A DNA stretch of 64,000 bases from Saprospiraceae bacterium (GTDB lineage: Bacteria > Bacteroidota > Bacteroidia > Chitinophagales > Saprospiraceae), in the NCBI GenBank assembly GCA_028279185.1, contig JANQSS010000226.1:1-64000 (forward strand). Direction: 5' to 3'. Both the position numbers and the translations under genes were made by a program. Each line of letters starts with the position of its first letter. Positions within the stretch are counted from its first letter, which is position 1. Shown here in pieces: positions 10,578-20,652 of this stretch. Under the pieces are notes generated by a model. It was not told the DNA's origin. It made no database searches and was given only the letters and a program-made list of their open reading frames with translations.

Positions 10578-12722
10578 CTATTCGACCATTTCCAAATTAA
10601 TTTTGCGATTTTCAATATCCACTTCTACAACTCGAACCTGGACACGATCACCTAGAGCGAATATTTTGCCAGAGGCAAGACCACGAGCAGAGAACCCATT
10701 TCGGTGCAAGTCAAACGGTTCTAAAAAAGTATTAAAAGGAACCATGCCTTCACCTATGCCATTATCCAAGCTCACAAATATGCCTCGATCAATCATTCCG
10801 CTAATTTTGCCAATAAACCTTTCTCCTTCAAATTGTTCCATGTATTCGGCCTGCTTGAGTTTTATCGATTCACGTTCAGCGTCAAGAGCTAATCGCTCGC
10901 GACGGGAGATATAAGCGCACATGGCTTCTAATTTACTCTTTGAGTAAGGCACTGGCTCGCTTTGAAGATATGCATGTACAACACGGTGAACAAGGACATC
11001 TGCGTACCGTCTTATGGGACTGGTAAAGTGTGCATAAAATGGGAAAGCTAATCCAAAATGCCCAATATTGTCGGTCGTATACATTGCTTTGGCCATCGAA
11101 CGGACACCTAATTTTTCTAATACTTGGAATGCGTCATTCTTTTGAGCAGCATCATAAAGGCGATTGAAGGACTTTCGAATTTGGTTTGTATTGTCAAATT
11201 CAAAATTAAAACCCAATACTTTCCCCATTAATGCCAGGTCTGCAATTTTGTCAAGATCCGGCTCATCATGTACGCGATAGGGCAGAGGTATCCGGCCATT
11301 TCCTTTTTCATATATATAGCGGGCGACAGTTTTATTAGCAAGGAGCATGAGATCCTCGACCAACAAATGTGTATCCTTTCGTTCCTTTATATAAATGTCA
11401 GTTGGGTATTTTTTTTCATCAAGGAGAAACCTAATTTCCTCGCTTTCGAAATTGATGGCACCTTTACGATTTCGATCTGCTCTGAGGTGATCTGCAAATT
11501 CCTTTATACGTAATAAGGGCTTTCGAAATTTATTGCGCTTTCCTTCGATGATTTCTTGTGCCTCCTCATAACTAAATCGCCGATTTGATTTAATTACCGT
11601 TTTACGAATCCAATATTGCGCAATCTTATTTTCTGGTGTTATTCGAAATGTTACGGCAAATGTAAGCCGCTCTTTTCCTTGAACAAGTGAACAAAGGTCA
11701 TTAGATAGCGTTTCTGGAAGCATTGGACATACACGGCCTACAAGGTAGACAGACGTCGATCGTTTACGAGCTTCCTTGTCAAGTATGCTATCGTTTTGCA
11801 AATAATGTGTAACATCTGCAATGTGCACACCAATTTCGACATCGCCATTGTCATATTCGTCATATGACAATGCATCATCAAAATCTTTGGCATCAGCGGG
11901 ATCAATTGTGAAAGTCGTCACGTCTCTATAATCCTCGCGATGATCAATATTGTATTGAATTCCTTTTTTCTCGATGCTTGCTAATTCAGGTTCGATTTCC
12001 GCAGGGAAGAATTGATTGAATCCGTTCTTCGTTAATATATTTAATTCGGCTAACTCATGCTCAGCGAAGTCATTTACGATTTTAGTTACGCTACCTATTG
12101 GTGATTGATTGGGCTTTTCTGGCCATTTCGTAATTTTCAATAAAACGATATCTCCTTCTTCGGCTTCGTTGATATCATCAAGTCGAATATTGATTTCTTT
12201 TATACCGATATGGCGTAAAGGTTGTGCGTAAGCTATGTGCGAAATACGATAAAGTCTTGCCACTACATCCTGCACAAATCTTTCTTTTATACGGACAACA
12301 CGCCCTTCTTGTTTACCGCTGCGCTTCGTATTTGTAATTTCGATGTCTACAATGTCATTACTCATCGCTCCTCGGAGATGTTTTGCTGGTATGTATACAT
12401 CACGTTCCAATCCGTCCACAATGATGTATGCAGCTCCGCTCCGATTTTGGTCAACGCGGCCAGTCAACCGATGATAAGACCCCTTTTTCTTCTCTTGATG
12501 CTTTACCCGGCGGCCTGTATACTTGCCACGTCTGATCTCATAAATTGTTTTAGACTTTTCAAGTTCTTTTAAGATATGATACAATTGTGAAGATGGGCCT
12601 TTGTATTTTAGTTTTTTGGCTATGGATTTAATTGTAATTTCCTTAGATGGATCATGCAAAAAAATATTTTGAATCTTTTTCTTTAATTTATGTTTATTGG
12701 ATTTGTTTTTTTTCTTTTTCAC
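10578..12722 (-). CDS. rnr: Ribonuclease R (RNB-family 3'-5' exoribonuclease)
   Basis: This enzyme processively degrades structured RNA from the 3' end in the cytoplasm (RNA quality control, tRNA/rRNA turnover). The 714 residues are in the normal range. A lysine-rich start (KKKKNKSNKHKLKKK) precedes a winged-helix segment, the cold-shock-like RNA-binding region (SYHRLTGRVDQNRSGAAYII), the catalytic RNB domain with the metal-binding TIDPADAKDFDDALSYDE motif and VHIADVTHYL, and a C-terminal S1 domain (GERFIGKISGMIDRGIFVSL). The start codon is GTG at 12722; no ATG occurs near the N-terminus. It begins 15 bases after the stop of the upstream 160-residue gene, so the two are probably cotranscribed. 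Confidence 0.96.
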   Translation of the reverse strand: MKKKKNKSNKHKLKKKIQNIFLHDPSKEITIKSIAKKLKYKGPSSQLYHILKELEKSKTIYEIRRGKYTGRRVKHQEKKKGSYHRLTGRVDQNRSGAAYIIVDGLERDVYIPAKHLRGAMSNDIVDIEITNTKRSGKQEGRVVRIKERFVQDVVARLYRISHIAYAQPLRHIGIKEINIRLDDINEAEEGDIVLLKITKWPEKPNQSPIGSVTKIVNDFAEHELAELNILTKNGFNQFFPAEIEPELASIEKKGIQYNIDHREDYRDVTTFTIDPADAKDFDDALSYDEYDNGDVEIGVHIADVTHYLQNDSILDKEARKRSTSVYLVGRVCPMLPETLSNDLCSLVQGKERLTFAVTFRITPENKIAQYWIRKTVIKSNRRFSYEEAQEIIEGKRNKFRKPLLRIKEFADHLRADRNRKGAINFESEEIRFLLDEKKYPTDIYIKERKDTHLLVEDLMLLANKTVARYIYEKGNGRIPLPYRVHDEPDLDKIADLALMGKVLGFNFEFDNTNQIRKSFNRLYDAAQKNDAFQVLEKLGVRSMAKAMYTTDNIGHFGLAFPFYAHFTSPIRRYADVLVHRVVHAYLQSEPVPYSKSKLEAMCAYISRRERLALDAERESIKLKQAEYMEQFEGERFIGKISGMIDRGIFVSLDNGIGEGMVPFNTFLEPFDLHRNGFSARGLASGKIFALGDRVQVRVVEVDIENRKINLEMVE

Positions 12723-12737
12723 CTTAATGAAACTGTT

Positions 12738-13220
12738 TTATGATGAAATGATACTGCCGTCGGACAAGATTTCAAGACTATATGTCTGCGCATCTTTGGA
12801 TTCGGAAAAATCTTCCTTATCACTTACGAGGTTAGCAGCAATATAAAATATATTATTAATGTCGATAGAGACAAACATGCGTACGATTGAATTGTTTTCG
12901 GCGATCAAACCAGCGATAAGCCTACGGTCAAGTAACTTTCCTTTTTTATCGATATTTACAAGGTAGTATTCATAGTTTAAAGCACTGGCCCGCCAGTAAA
13001 CAAGGGAGTAGAACTCATCCCCTAGCTTTAATTGAAAACAGGGAACGTATTCACGATCCATTTCTTCATCATAGTCTGGTTCATACTGAGACATTATATT
13101 ATTAGCTGTCTCTAAGTTTATCATGTCATTTTTCTTCGAGAATGCAAAGATGGAATCCTCGGTTATTGTCAGAGGGGGTTGCAATAGAGGAAATTTTTTA
13201 AGAAATGTTGTTAGGTTCAT
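12738..13220 (-). CDS. Hypothetical protein (160 aa) upstream of rnr
   Basis: No family is recognised. The protein is 160 residues, without signal peptide or membrane segment. The middle part (CFQLKLGDEFYSLVYWRASALNYEYYLVNIDKKGKLLDRRLIAG) alternates hydrophobic and polar residues and looks like beta strands, followed by further strands around MFVSIDINNIFYIAANLV. An acidic stretch (YEPDYDEEMDREYVP) precedes it. It starts with ATG, is the first gene before rnr (15-base gap) and is divergent from sdhC. The beta-rich character suggests a small cytoplasmic domain of unknown role. Confidence 0.75.
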   Translation of the reverse strand: MNLTTFLKKFPLLQPPLTITEDSIFAFSKKNDMINLETANNIMSQYEPDYDEEMDREYVPCFQLKLGDEFYSLVYWRASALNYEYYLVNIDKKGKLLDRRLIAGLIAENNSIVRMFVSIDINNIFYIAANLVSDKEDFSESKDAQTYSLEILSDGSIISS

Positions 13221-13393
13221 CTTGAATGATTCTAGTGACGTCTTAAGCCATTGACGGGTAAAGGTAAAAAGGGGAATCGATACCCGAACATAACGAAAGA
13301 TCGCCGTTAGTTTACTTTGTAGTGATGAAAAATTGCAATGCGTAGAATTATTCTAAATAAGAAGCTTGATGCATCTTTCATAGGCCTGTATTG

Positions 13394-13401
13394 TAGATTT
13401 G
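13394..13401 (+). promoter_or_regulatory. Putative -7 promoter element of the sdhCAB operon
   Basis: TAGATTTG matches TAnnTTTG and lies 28 bases before the sdhC start codon in the divergent intergenic region 13221-13429. No good TTG sits at the expected -33 distance, so the call rests on the -7 box and position. Confidence 0.4.
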
Positions 13402-13429
13402 TTAGTTACCACTTAATCTTTGGAAAGCT

Positions 13430-14077
13430 ATGGCTTGGTTATCCTCATTTCTCCGTTCATCTATCGGTAAAAAGCTGATAATGAGCTTGTCCGGTCTGTT
13501 TTTAATCTCATTTCTCCTGGTGCACTTAGGAGTCAATATCACGATGATTTGGAGTAAGGATCTTTTTAATGCCGCTTCACATTTTATGGAAACGAATTGG
13601 ATAATTCAATCTATGCAATGGATTCTGGCAATTGGATTTATTGTTCATATCGTCTATGGAATTATATTGACCATTCAGAATCGACGCGCAAGGGGAGTTC
13701 AATACGCGGTTAAAAAAGGGGGTAGTGCGCCGCTCAGCTCAAGAACCATGATACACTCCGGAATTCTTATTTTACTTTTTATTCTCCTTCACCTTCGTGA
13801 TTTTCTGGTACCGATGAAATTAGGTCTTGTCGACGATAATTACGAATTGGTTGCAGCGAAGTTCAGTAATCCCGTTTTTGTTATAATTTATATTGTAGCC
13901 TTTATTCTATTGGGCTTGCATCTTAGCCATGGGTTTCAGTCTGCATTTCAATCTTCCGGAGCCGCTCATAGTAAATATACACCCATTATTAAGGGGCTTG
14001 GAAAGGCTTATTTTTTACTCATGTCATTGGGGTTTACAGCAATTGCTGTTGTCATGTACTTTCGAAGCCTCACCTAA
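13430..14077 (+). CDS. sdhC: Succinate dehydrogenase/fumarate reductase cytochrome b subunit
   Basis: This is the membrane anchor of complex II, passing electrons between the iron-sulfur subunit and quinone through b haem. At 215 residues it has five hydrophobic segments (about 15-35, 60-85, 107-122, 150-170, 190-210) and histidines in or near them (LVHLGVNIT, IGFIVHIVYG, ILLHLRDF, LGLHLSHGF) that suit haem ligation. A single cytochrome b subunit of this size with no separate SdhD is typical of type B enzymes of Bacteroidota. It is first in the operon, 30 bases before sdhA. Confidence 0.93.
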   Translation: MAWLSSFLRSSIGKKLIMSLSGLFLISFLLVHLGVNITMIWSKDLFNAASHFMETNWIIQSMQWILAIGFIVHIVYGIILTIQNRRARGVQYAVKKGGSAPLSSRTMIHSGILILLFILLHLRDFLVPMKLGLVDDNYELVAAKFSNPVFVIIYIVAFILLGLHLSHGFQSAFQSSGAAHSKYTPIIKGLGKAYFLLMSLGFTAIAVVMYFRSLT

Positions 14078-14107
14078 TTTTGTTGACTACTAATATTATT
14101 TGATCGT

Positions 14108-16117
14108 ATGACTTTTCAATCAAAAACTCCAGAAGGACCACTTGAACAAAAATGGAGAAATCATAAATCAAACATTCGTCTGGTCGCCCCAAATAATCGT
14201 GACCGTATCGATGTAATCATCGTAGGAACAGGTTTGGCAGGTGGGTCGGCTGCGGCTACCTTGGCTGAACAAGGATACAACGTCAAGGCATTTTGCTATC
14301 AGGATTCTCCGAGGCGAGCTCATTCGATTGCCGCGCAAGGAGGAATAAATGCAGCAAAAAATTATCAAGGAGATAATGACTCCGTCTATCGGCTTTTTTA
14401 TGATACGATCAAAGGGGGCGATTATAGATCACGTGAGTCCAATGTTTATCGTCTTGCTGAAGTTTCGGCCAACATTATTGATCAATGTGTTGCCCAGGGT
14501 GTTCCCTTTGGTCGGGATTATGGTGGCTTATTAGATAATCGATCCTTTGGAGGTGTGCAGGTGTCTCGAACATTTTATGCCAAAGGCCAGACTGGACAGC
14601 AACTATTATTAGGCTGTTATTCAGCGATGTCAAGGCAGATCGGAAAGGGTAAAATAAAAATGTACAACCGGCATGAAATGCTTGATCTAGTCATTGTCGA
14701 TGGGAAGGCCAGAGGCATTATTGCGCGTAATTTAATTACTGGGGAGATAGAAAGGCATTCGGCTCATGCTGTTGTTATCGCCTCCGGGGGGTATGGAAAT
14801 GTTTATTTTTTATCTACTAATGCCATGGGGTCGAATGTGACCGCCGCATGGAAAATTCATAAGCGTGGGGCGTATTTTGCAAATCCATGTTATGTTCAAA
14901 TTCATCCGACATGCATTCCAGTACACGGAACGAATCAAAGTAAACTAACCCTTATGTCCGAGTCATTGCGAAATTCTGGACGGATATGGGTACCAAAAAA
15001 TATCGAAGACGCCAAAGCAATTCGTGAAGGACGTAAAAAAGGTAGTGATATTCCAGAGGAAGACCGCGATTATTACTTGGAGAGAAGATATCCGGCTTTT
15101 GGAAACTTGGTTCCGCGAGATGTTGCATCGCGTGCGGCTAAGGAGCGTTGCGATTCCGGTTACGGTATTGAAAATAACGAAACGAATGAAGGCGTATTTC
15201 TCGACTTTAGCACAGAAATTCGAAAGAAGGGAAGAGAGGCAGCTTTCGAACAGGGTATTTCAAATCCTACAGCTGATCAAATTCGCAAATTAGGGGAAAA
15301 ATGGATTGAAGCTAAGTATGGTAATTTGTTTCAAATGTACCAGCAAATCACAGATGATAACCCGTACAAGGTCCCAATGAAAATTTACCCCGCCGTTCAT
15401 TATACAATGGGAGGAGTGTGGGTCGATTATAATTTGATGTCGACAATTCCTGGGTGTTTTGTAATCGGTGAGGCAAACTTTTCTGATCACGGAGCTAATC
15501 GCCTTGGCGCCTCTGCACTAATGCAAGGATTGGCTGACGGTTACTTTGTTTTGCCATACACCATAGCAGACTATTTGGCCGATGACATTCGCACGGGAAA
15601 AATATCGACTCAACTACCGGAATTTGATGAAGTTGAAAATAACGTCAAAACCCGTCTCAATAAGTTAATTAACAATGGCGGAAATAAAAGCGTTGATCAC
15701 TTTCATAAACGACTCGGCCTCATAATGTGGAATAAAGTGGGTATGGCCCGAAATGAGCATGACTTGAAGGAGGCCATATCGGAAATAGATGAATTACGCT
15801 CAGAATTCTGGAAAGATGTATTCGTTCCAGGATCAGATGATGGCATGAATCAAGAATTGGAAAAAGCAGGACGTGTTGCCGATTTTCTGGAGTTAGGGCA
15901 ATTGATGGCCATGGATGCCCTGAATCGAAACGAATCCTGTGGAGGTCATTTTAGGGAAGAATATAGGTCTGACGAGGGTGAAGCGAAACGTGATGATGAG
16001 CACTATACTTTTGTAGCGGCATGGGAATATCACGGAGAGGATATAAAAAATGAAATGTTGCACAAGGAAGAGCTAAAGTTTGAAAATGTAGAATTAAAAA
16101 CTCGAAGCTATAAATAG
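14108..16117 (+). CDS. sdhA: Succinate dehydrogenase/fumarate reductase flavoprotein subunit
   Basis: This is the catalytic subunit converting succinate and fumarate, linking the TCA cycle to the respiratory chain at the inner face of the membrane. The 669 residues are normal for the family. An FAD-binding Rossmann motif ([20 protein letters not shown]) is followed by [15 protein letters not shown], whose His is the expected covalent flavin site. QIHPTCIP and [14 protein letters not shown] correspond to active-site regions, and [12 protein letters not shown] closes the FAD domain. The helical C-terminal domain ([29 protein letters not shown]) is complete. Confidence 0.97.
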   Translation: MTFQSKTPEGPLEQKWRNHKSNIRLVAPNNRDRIDVIIVGTGLAGGSAAATLAEQGYNVKAFCYQDSPRRAHSIAAQGGINAAKNYQGDNDSVYRLFYDTIKGGDYRSRESNVYRLAEVSANIIDQCVAQGVPFGRDYGGLLDNRSFGGVQVSRTFYAKGQTGQQLLLGCYSAMSRQIGKGKIKMYNRHEMLDLVIVDGKARGIIARNLITGEIERHSAHAVVIASGGYGNVYFLSTNAMGSNVTAAWKIHKRGAYFANPCYVQIHPTCIPVHGTNQSKLTLMSESLRNSGRIWVPKNIEDAKAIREGRKKGSDIPEEDRDYYLERRYPAFGNLVPRDVASRAAKERCDSGYGIENNETNEGVFLDFSTEIRKKGREAAFEQGISNPTADQIRKLGEKWIEAKYGNLFQMYQQITDDNPYKVPMKIYPAVHYTMGGVWVDYNLMSTIPGCFVIGEANFSDHGANRLGASALMQGLADGYFVLPYTIADYLADDIRTGKISTQLPEFDEVENNVKTRLNKLINNGGNKSVDHFHKRLGLIMWNKVGMARNEHDLKEAISEIDELRSEFWKDVFVPGSDDGMNQELEKAGRVADFLELGQLMAMDALNRNESCGGHFREEYRSDEGEAKRDDEHYTFVAAWEYHGEDIKNEMLHKEELKFENVELKTRSYK

Positions 16118-16208
16118 CGTGTGACTTTTTAATCATATCCATAAAGAAACATGGCGATATCATGGGTAAGCAAATCACGGATATAATTTTATTAAACAGC
16201 ATGTCGAA

Positions 16209-16961
16209 ATGAAGCTAACATTAAAAATCTGGAGACAAAAGGATGAACATTCAAAAGGTAAATTTGAATCGTATCAACTTGACGAAGTTTCACCAAATAG
16301 TTCATTTTTGGAAATGCTCGATCAATTAAATGAGCGATTAATCAATGATAAAAAAGAGCCGGTCGTTTTTGATCATGATTGTCGAGAAGGAATTTGTGGT
16401 ACCTGTTCGTTATACATTAATGGGCAACCACATGGACCAGATAGAGGCGTAACGACATGCCAACTTCATATGCGCAGGTTTAAGGATGGCGATACTATCC
16501 ACATCGAACCTTGGCGGGCAAAGTCATTTCCCGTAATTAAGGATTTAATGGTCGATCGATCCGCTTTTGACCGTATTATGTCAGCTGGCGGTTTTATTTC
16601 TGTGAACACGTCCGGTAATACTCAGGATGCGAATAATATTCCAATTAATAAGGAGGATGCTGATAAGGCCTTTGATGCCGCAGCATGTATTGGTTGTGGT
16701 GCATGTGTGGCGGCATGCAAAAATGCTTCGGCTATGCTCTTCGTTTCTGCCAAGGTTTCTCAATTTGCCTTACTACCTCAAGGTCAACCTGAATCAAAAC
16801 AACGAGCATTGAACATGGTTCGTCAGCACGACAAAGAAGGTTTTGGAAACTGCTCTAATACAGGTGCATGTGAGGCGGAGTGCCCCAAGGAAATTTCGTT
16901 GGAAAATATCGCACGATTAAATCGTGAGTATATTGGGGCATCGTTAACGACTGATGCATAA
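16209..16961 (+). CDS. sdhB: Succinate dehydrogenase/fumarate reductase iron-sulfur subunit
   Basis: This is the electron-transfer subunit of complex II. At 250 residues, the N-terminal ferredoxin-like domain carries the 2Fe-2S ligands CREGICGTC and a later TTC, and the C-terminal domain carries the cluster motifs [13 protein letters not shown] and [15 protein letters not shown]. The gap to sdhA is 91 bases, longer than that between sdhC and sdhA, with no obvious terminator, so the three genes are read as one operon. The C-terminus ([15 protein letters not shown]) is intact. Confidence 0.96.
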   Translation: MKLTLKIWRQKDEHSKGKFESYQLDEVSPNSSFLEMLDQLNERLINDKKEPVVFDHDCREGICGTCSLYINGQPHGPDRGVTTCQLHMRRFKDGDTIHIEPWRAKSFPVIKDLMVDRSAFDRIMSAGGFISVNTSGNTQDANNIPINKEDADKAFDAAACIGCGACVAACKNASAMLFVSAKVSQFALLPQGQPESKQRALNMVRQHDKEGFGNCSNTGACEAECPKEISLENIARLNREYIGASLTTDA

Positions 16962-17011
16962 TTTAGCACGGATCATACGCATTTAGTAATAATCGAATTA
17001 ATTTTTTTGTT

Positions 17012-17317
17012 ATGATTACAGTTATCACAAGAACTCAATTTCCACCTTCATTCATTGAAAGAATGGAAGATTTGACTGACCGTTCTATGATGGTATTTTC
17101 CAGACAAAAGGGATTTATGTCAATGGATGTAAAAAGAGATCTCAACGAAGGAGGTACCTTAACCATATTTAAGTGGAAAACCGTTGAAGACCATCAAAAT
17201 TGTATGACGAGCCCAGATTGGGGTGGTCTGACCAAAGAGTGGGAAGACTTCATTGCAGAAGATGAAGTATCATTCGATATTCTCTTTATAGGAAATGACT
17301 GGAAAAAGGCTGAGTAA
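17012..17317 (+). CDS. ABM-fold (antibiotic biosynthesis monooxygenase-like) protein
   Basis: This small 101-residue protein resembles the dimeric alpha+beta barrel ABM family: an opening strand MITVITRTQF, a helix FIERMEDLTDRSMMVFSRQ, then GFMSMDVKRDL, TLTIFKWKTVEDHQNCMTSP, and a closing strand VSFDILFIG. Family members range from quinol monooxygenases to haem-degrading and stress proteins, so the substrate is not assignable. It lies 50 bases after sdhB and may be cotranscribed. Its stop codon abuts that of the convergent neighbour with no base between. Confidence 0.72.
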   Translation: MITVITRTQFPPSFIERMEDLTDRSMMVFSRQKGFMSMDVKRDLNEGGTLTIFKWKTVEDHQNCMTSPDWGGLTKEWEDFIAEDEVSFDILFIGNDWKKAE

Positions 17318-18661
17318 TTAATCAGAGCATTGCTTCGCAATCGTTTTGTTTAATACACCATTAGGTGAAATAATTCGAATTAAATACGTTCCTGGCAGCA
17401 GAAAGGTCAAATTCAATTTTGGCGGAACACTTGGTAGAGACAAGAGGCATCTTCCGTTTAAGTCGAACAATTCAAGCTTATTTGGCTCATTCAATTTAGT
17501 ACTACCCGCAATAGATATCTGGTGACTAAATGGATTAGGTGTAACGTCTAAGTTCAATTGAGCAAGGTCATCATCATAGGTTGATGAATAGATTGGTGAA
17601 CATTCTCCATTGAAAAGCTTGTTACGATATATTTCATCACCATTTAGATATCCACAAAGTAGGTAGTCATTTATCTCATCCTGCATACCAGAATATACCC
17701 ATCCGGCATTGGTTCCAATTTCCTCAATAAACTCAAATTGTTCTGTCCTTGCATCAGGGAGACATAAATCCGTTGAGATATCGAAAACAATATGTTTTAG
17801 CCCATTTTCATAATAGTAATCCTGAACAACGATATCAAAAGGTTCTACATTATCAAAGTGGGATATAGTAAAAGTGTCACACATTCCTAAGCCCACATCA
17901 ATAATCAGATGTTCTGGTGCATCGATTGATTTCTTGTAAAATACTTTTTTATGATTTTCACTTTCGCGAATGTATCCCTTGTATTGTGAATTTCCCTGAT
18001 GCGTTTCGACCAATTCATAGTATTGCAGACCGCCAATTGTTAATTCCCTATTAATGTATCGACTTGCTTGGATACGAGGTGAATCACATGCAAACCCCAT
18101 GGCGAATCTTTGCATGGCCGTTAGATGAATTATAGGCGAGGGTGCATTGTTTGATTTTAGCTCTTGTAATGTTTGTTCCATTTTTTCCACTGTCATACTT
18201 CCTTTATGAACTTTTAACACACGGCTATTTAAAATAAACAATGTAGTGGGTTGTATATGTCGTTGGAGGTTTTCTGTAATAGATTCGTTTGCAATAAATG
18301 CTTGATAGGTCCAGCCATTATTCTGGAGCGTAGAGAATGTGTACTCTGGATCATCGGTAACAGGTCGAACATTTATAAGTGTGATACGCATATTGTATTT
18401 ACTCCTCCAATTATCATAATGAGGAGCCCAGTCAGCCAATTCTCTACGGCACGGACTGCAATCCCATCGAAAAAGATTGACGACTTCAATTTGTTCTGTA
18501 TTAAGGTGATTACCGAGGTATACCGGCACAGAAGCAGAATTATAAACAACTTGATCAAATATGAGATGATCTTGCGCCAGGCAAGAAATACCGGTGGTGC
18601 ACATTACTCCAATCAACAACAATATTTTGATGGTTTGCCGATATGATGTCATGATATGCAT
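17318..18661 (-). CDS. Secreted thioredoxin-like protein with T9SS sorting domain
   Basis: This exported protein of 447 residues starts with a signal peptide (IKILLLIGVMCTTGISCLAQ). A TlpA/redoxin-like domain follows: EVVNLFRWDCSPCRREL has a CSPC active-site pair where thioredoxins have CxxC, and TTLFILNSRVLKVHKGSM resembles the conserved strand region after the cis-Pro position. The middle part is unassigned (YYELVETHQGN, and others). The C-terminus DVTPNPFSHQISIAGS through LLPGTYLIRII is a type A T9SS sorting domain, so the protein is probably delivered to the cell surface. It lies 7 bases after the 529-residue secreted protein gene, with which it likely forms an operon. A disulfide or redox role outside the cell is inferred. 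Confidence 0.75.
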   Translation of the reverse strand: MHIMTSYRQTIKILLLIGVMCTTGISCLAQDHLIFDQVVYNSASVPVYLGNHLNTEQIEVVNLFRWDCSPCRRELADWAPHYDNWRSKYNMRITLINVRPVTDDPEYTFSTLQNNGWTYQAFIANESITENLQRHIQPTTLFILNSRVLKVHKGSMTVEKMEQTLQELKSNNAPSPIIHLTAMQRFAMGFACDSPRIQASRYINRELTIGGLQYYELVETHQGNSQYKGYIRESENHKKVFYKKSIDAPEHLIIDVGLGMCDTFTISHFDNVEPFDIVVQDYYYENGLKHIVFDISTDLCLPDARTEQFEFIEEIGTNAGWVYSGMQDEINDYLLCGYLNGDEIYRNKLFNGECSPIYSSTYDDDLAQLNLDVTPNPFSHQISIAGSTKLNEPNKLELFDLNGRCLLSLPSVPPKLNLTFLLPGTYLIRIISPNGVLNKTIAKQCSD

Positions 18662-18668
18662 ACGATGA

Positions 18669-20258
18669 TTAATAATTTATTCCGAGGCTTCGCATAATAT
18701 TATCATCTATTCGGCCAATTGGAAGATTATGAATTAATTGATAGTTAATTATTCCAGCATGAAACAGTGCAGTCATTTCATTGGAGAGGGGCCCATTTGA
18801 ATATCCTTTGTCGATTAACGTTTGATGAATTTCGCCAATTAGTGCAGGTGTGAGAAACAAGTCACAAACAACTGGGTTAATTTCAGTCGAGCACCCGGCT
18901 TCTACTATTTTAGTCTGGATGATCCGTTTTGTTTTCCCTGGATTCGAGATTACCTGTTCAATTCTAGGTATAGCAACTGTTTTATGATAAGATCGTGATT
19001 CGTATTCAGCGGGTACTTCTTCCGCATTGACAGTGGTCGGTTGAATTATTTTGACTCTATGTATAATATGAAATGTTGAGTCGATGCATGTGTCTGGTAT
19101 GTCATCTCGATTCAGAATATACTGATACTCGTAACTTTTGTATTCAGCGGGCACGACAGTAATTTGTGTGGAAGCTGGCACGGATAGGCGATAGAACCAA
19201 CGCTGTTCATACTCAGCAGGTATTTCCAATTCACGAATACATTGTAGTCCCATCGCAGTGTAACCATCTGGGCACACCTGATCATAAAATGTCAGATTTT
19301 CACTTTTTTCAGAAATGGTATGCCAATTCCACTGCAGACAATCGAATGGATTAATGGAAATGCAAGAAGTATCAACCGCTTCTAGATTCCATATTTTATG
19401 CTCGGGAATAATAACCAAAGGAGAATCGATTACCATGCGATTAGCAATCGCGATCGTGTCAATTTGCAACGTTGCCTCCTTTACTAATGCAATTTCTGTG
19501 ACACGTTCAAATATGGCGGTGTCCACAGTAACATGTTGGATTTCATCTTTGACTATTATTTGCCGGTAAAGTGTATCATATTCAGGCGTGTATCCCGCGC
19601 ATGTACAAATTTCACCTGTATGCACAACTGTTTCAACTTTTTTAACGCGGGCAGGTGTGACGGTTATTTTATTTGATGCTTCTTTGACTAACACTGTTTC
19701 AGTTTTAATCTCCTGATGACCTGGATAATAGGCGTACACTGATGAGTCAGGTTCCACATTGAATACCTTAGATATTTGGGTTGTTCGTGAATTGATGTAT
19801 TGGGACTCCATGCACTGACCATCTAATCCGCAGGGCAAAAGATTAAAAAAATGTCCTCGTGCAAATAAAATATGTTGGGCGCTTGTATCTTGTCCGAAAT
19901 TAATAATGTGAAACTCATTCCCAATATTCTGATTTACCATGCTATAGATATCTATGCGGAAGGTACCATATTTTGGTAAGCTGGGAAATTTGTACAAGCA
20001 AGAGTAGAATTTTAGGAGGGCCTCCCGCTCCGAAAAGTATTTGGTCTCTGAATGCTCGATGGTTGCCAATTGTGTGTCGATGGCAATGGCCTTTCTACTA
20101 ATTAGCAGTTGGCTACCTAAGAGACTATCTAAGTTAGGTGTCAATTGCTCATTATCTGCTGGTCCGACAATGTCATAACATGCCGCAACCTGAGCGTTTA
20201 TGCAAACCGTTAACGGTATCAACCATAGTGTAAGTAATATAGAAGGATGTCGGAACAT
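18669..20258 (-). CDS. Secreted protein with PAEY-type motifs and peptidoglycan-binding-like C-terminus
   Basis: The protein is 529 residues with a signal peptide (ILLTLWLIPLTVCINAQ). The N-terminal 150 residues are unassigned. Residues about 180-440 contain recurrent short motifs: IPAEYEQRWFYR, VVPAEYKSYEYQ and EVPAEYESRSYHK, plus VLVKEAS, ALVKEAT and VTPARVKKV. Similar PAEY/VKxA repeats occur in envelope proteins of Bacteroidota. The C-terminus LIGEIHQTLIDKGYSNGPLS through GRIDDNIMRSLGI resembles a PG_binding_1 domain (helix, GY-G-L, closing L-LG). It may sit in the periplasm or on the outer membrane bound to peptidoglycan. It has no T9SS tail, unlike its downstream partner 7 bases away. 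The function is unknown. Confidence 0.7.
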   Translation of the reverse strand: MFRHPSILLTLWLIPLTVCINAQVAACYDIVGPADNEQLTPNLDSLLGSQLLISRKAIAIDTQLATIEHSETKYFSEREALLKFYSCLYKFPSLPKYGTFRIDIYSMVNQNIGNEFHIINFGQDTSAQHILFARGHFFNLLPCGLDGQCMESQYINSRTTQISKVFNVEPDSSVYAYYPGHQEIKTETVLVKEASNKITVTPARVKKVETVVHTGEICTCAGYTPEYDTLYRQIIVKDEIQHVTVDTAIFERVTEIALVKEATLQIDTIAIANRMVIDSPLVIIPEHKIWNLEAVDTSCISINPFDCLQWNWHTISEKSENLTFYDQVCPDGYTAMGLQCIRELEIPAEYEQRWFYRLSVPASTQITVVPAEYKSYEYQYILNRDDIPDTCIDSTFHIIHRVKIIQPTTVNAEEVPAEYESRSYHKTVAIPRIEQVISNPGKTKRIIQTKIVEAGCSTEINPVVCDLFLTPALIGEIHQTLIDKGYSNGPLSNEMTALFHAGIINYQLIHNLPIGRIDDNIMRSLGINY

Positions 20259-20370
20259 ATTGAAATGGAGTCAAATTAGTAAAATAAGTTGATAGAATTA
20301 AGTCGCAGGACAAAAAATTATTTGAAGAATTTTTTGTTAACACAATCGGTGCGCCTCGTTGACTTCTTCT

Positions 20371-20553
20371 TTAGTCATTTATCATAAATTTACCATTAAT
20401 AGTTTTATCGCTCATATGTATATTGGTGATATATTGTTCTGAAACTGTCCCATTCGTTGAAATTGCTTTTCCTGATTTTATGAAACCAATAAGGTCAATA
20501 CTTTTGATAAAATTTCCGCCTACCGTAAAAATGAACAGTTTTTTCGCTTTCAA
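20371..20553 (-). other. Short open frame in a decayed intergenic stretch
   Basis: A 60-codon frame (MKAKKLFIFTVGGNF through TINGKFMIND) lies in the 670-base gap between the PAEY-motif gene and rmuC. It has some protein-like character (a lipocalin or calycin-like ending, NIHMSDKTINGKF) but no recognised family and no good ribosome-binding context. It may be a gene fragment, since the rest of the gap also holds debris. Confidence 0.2.
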
Positions 20554-20652
20554 TAGGTCGTCATCACCGATTAGGAGTTAGAGTTTGTATGGGACGGAAT
20601 AGGTATAATAGAAATGAGAGATCTCAGGTTGTGTTCCTGTTGCCCGACACAA

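Noticed and set aside
10441..10914. Plus-strand frame of 157 codons
   Set aside because: Most of it lies antisense to the 3' end of rnr and its sequence is low in protein character (SRSASRANRSRRE).
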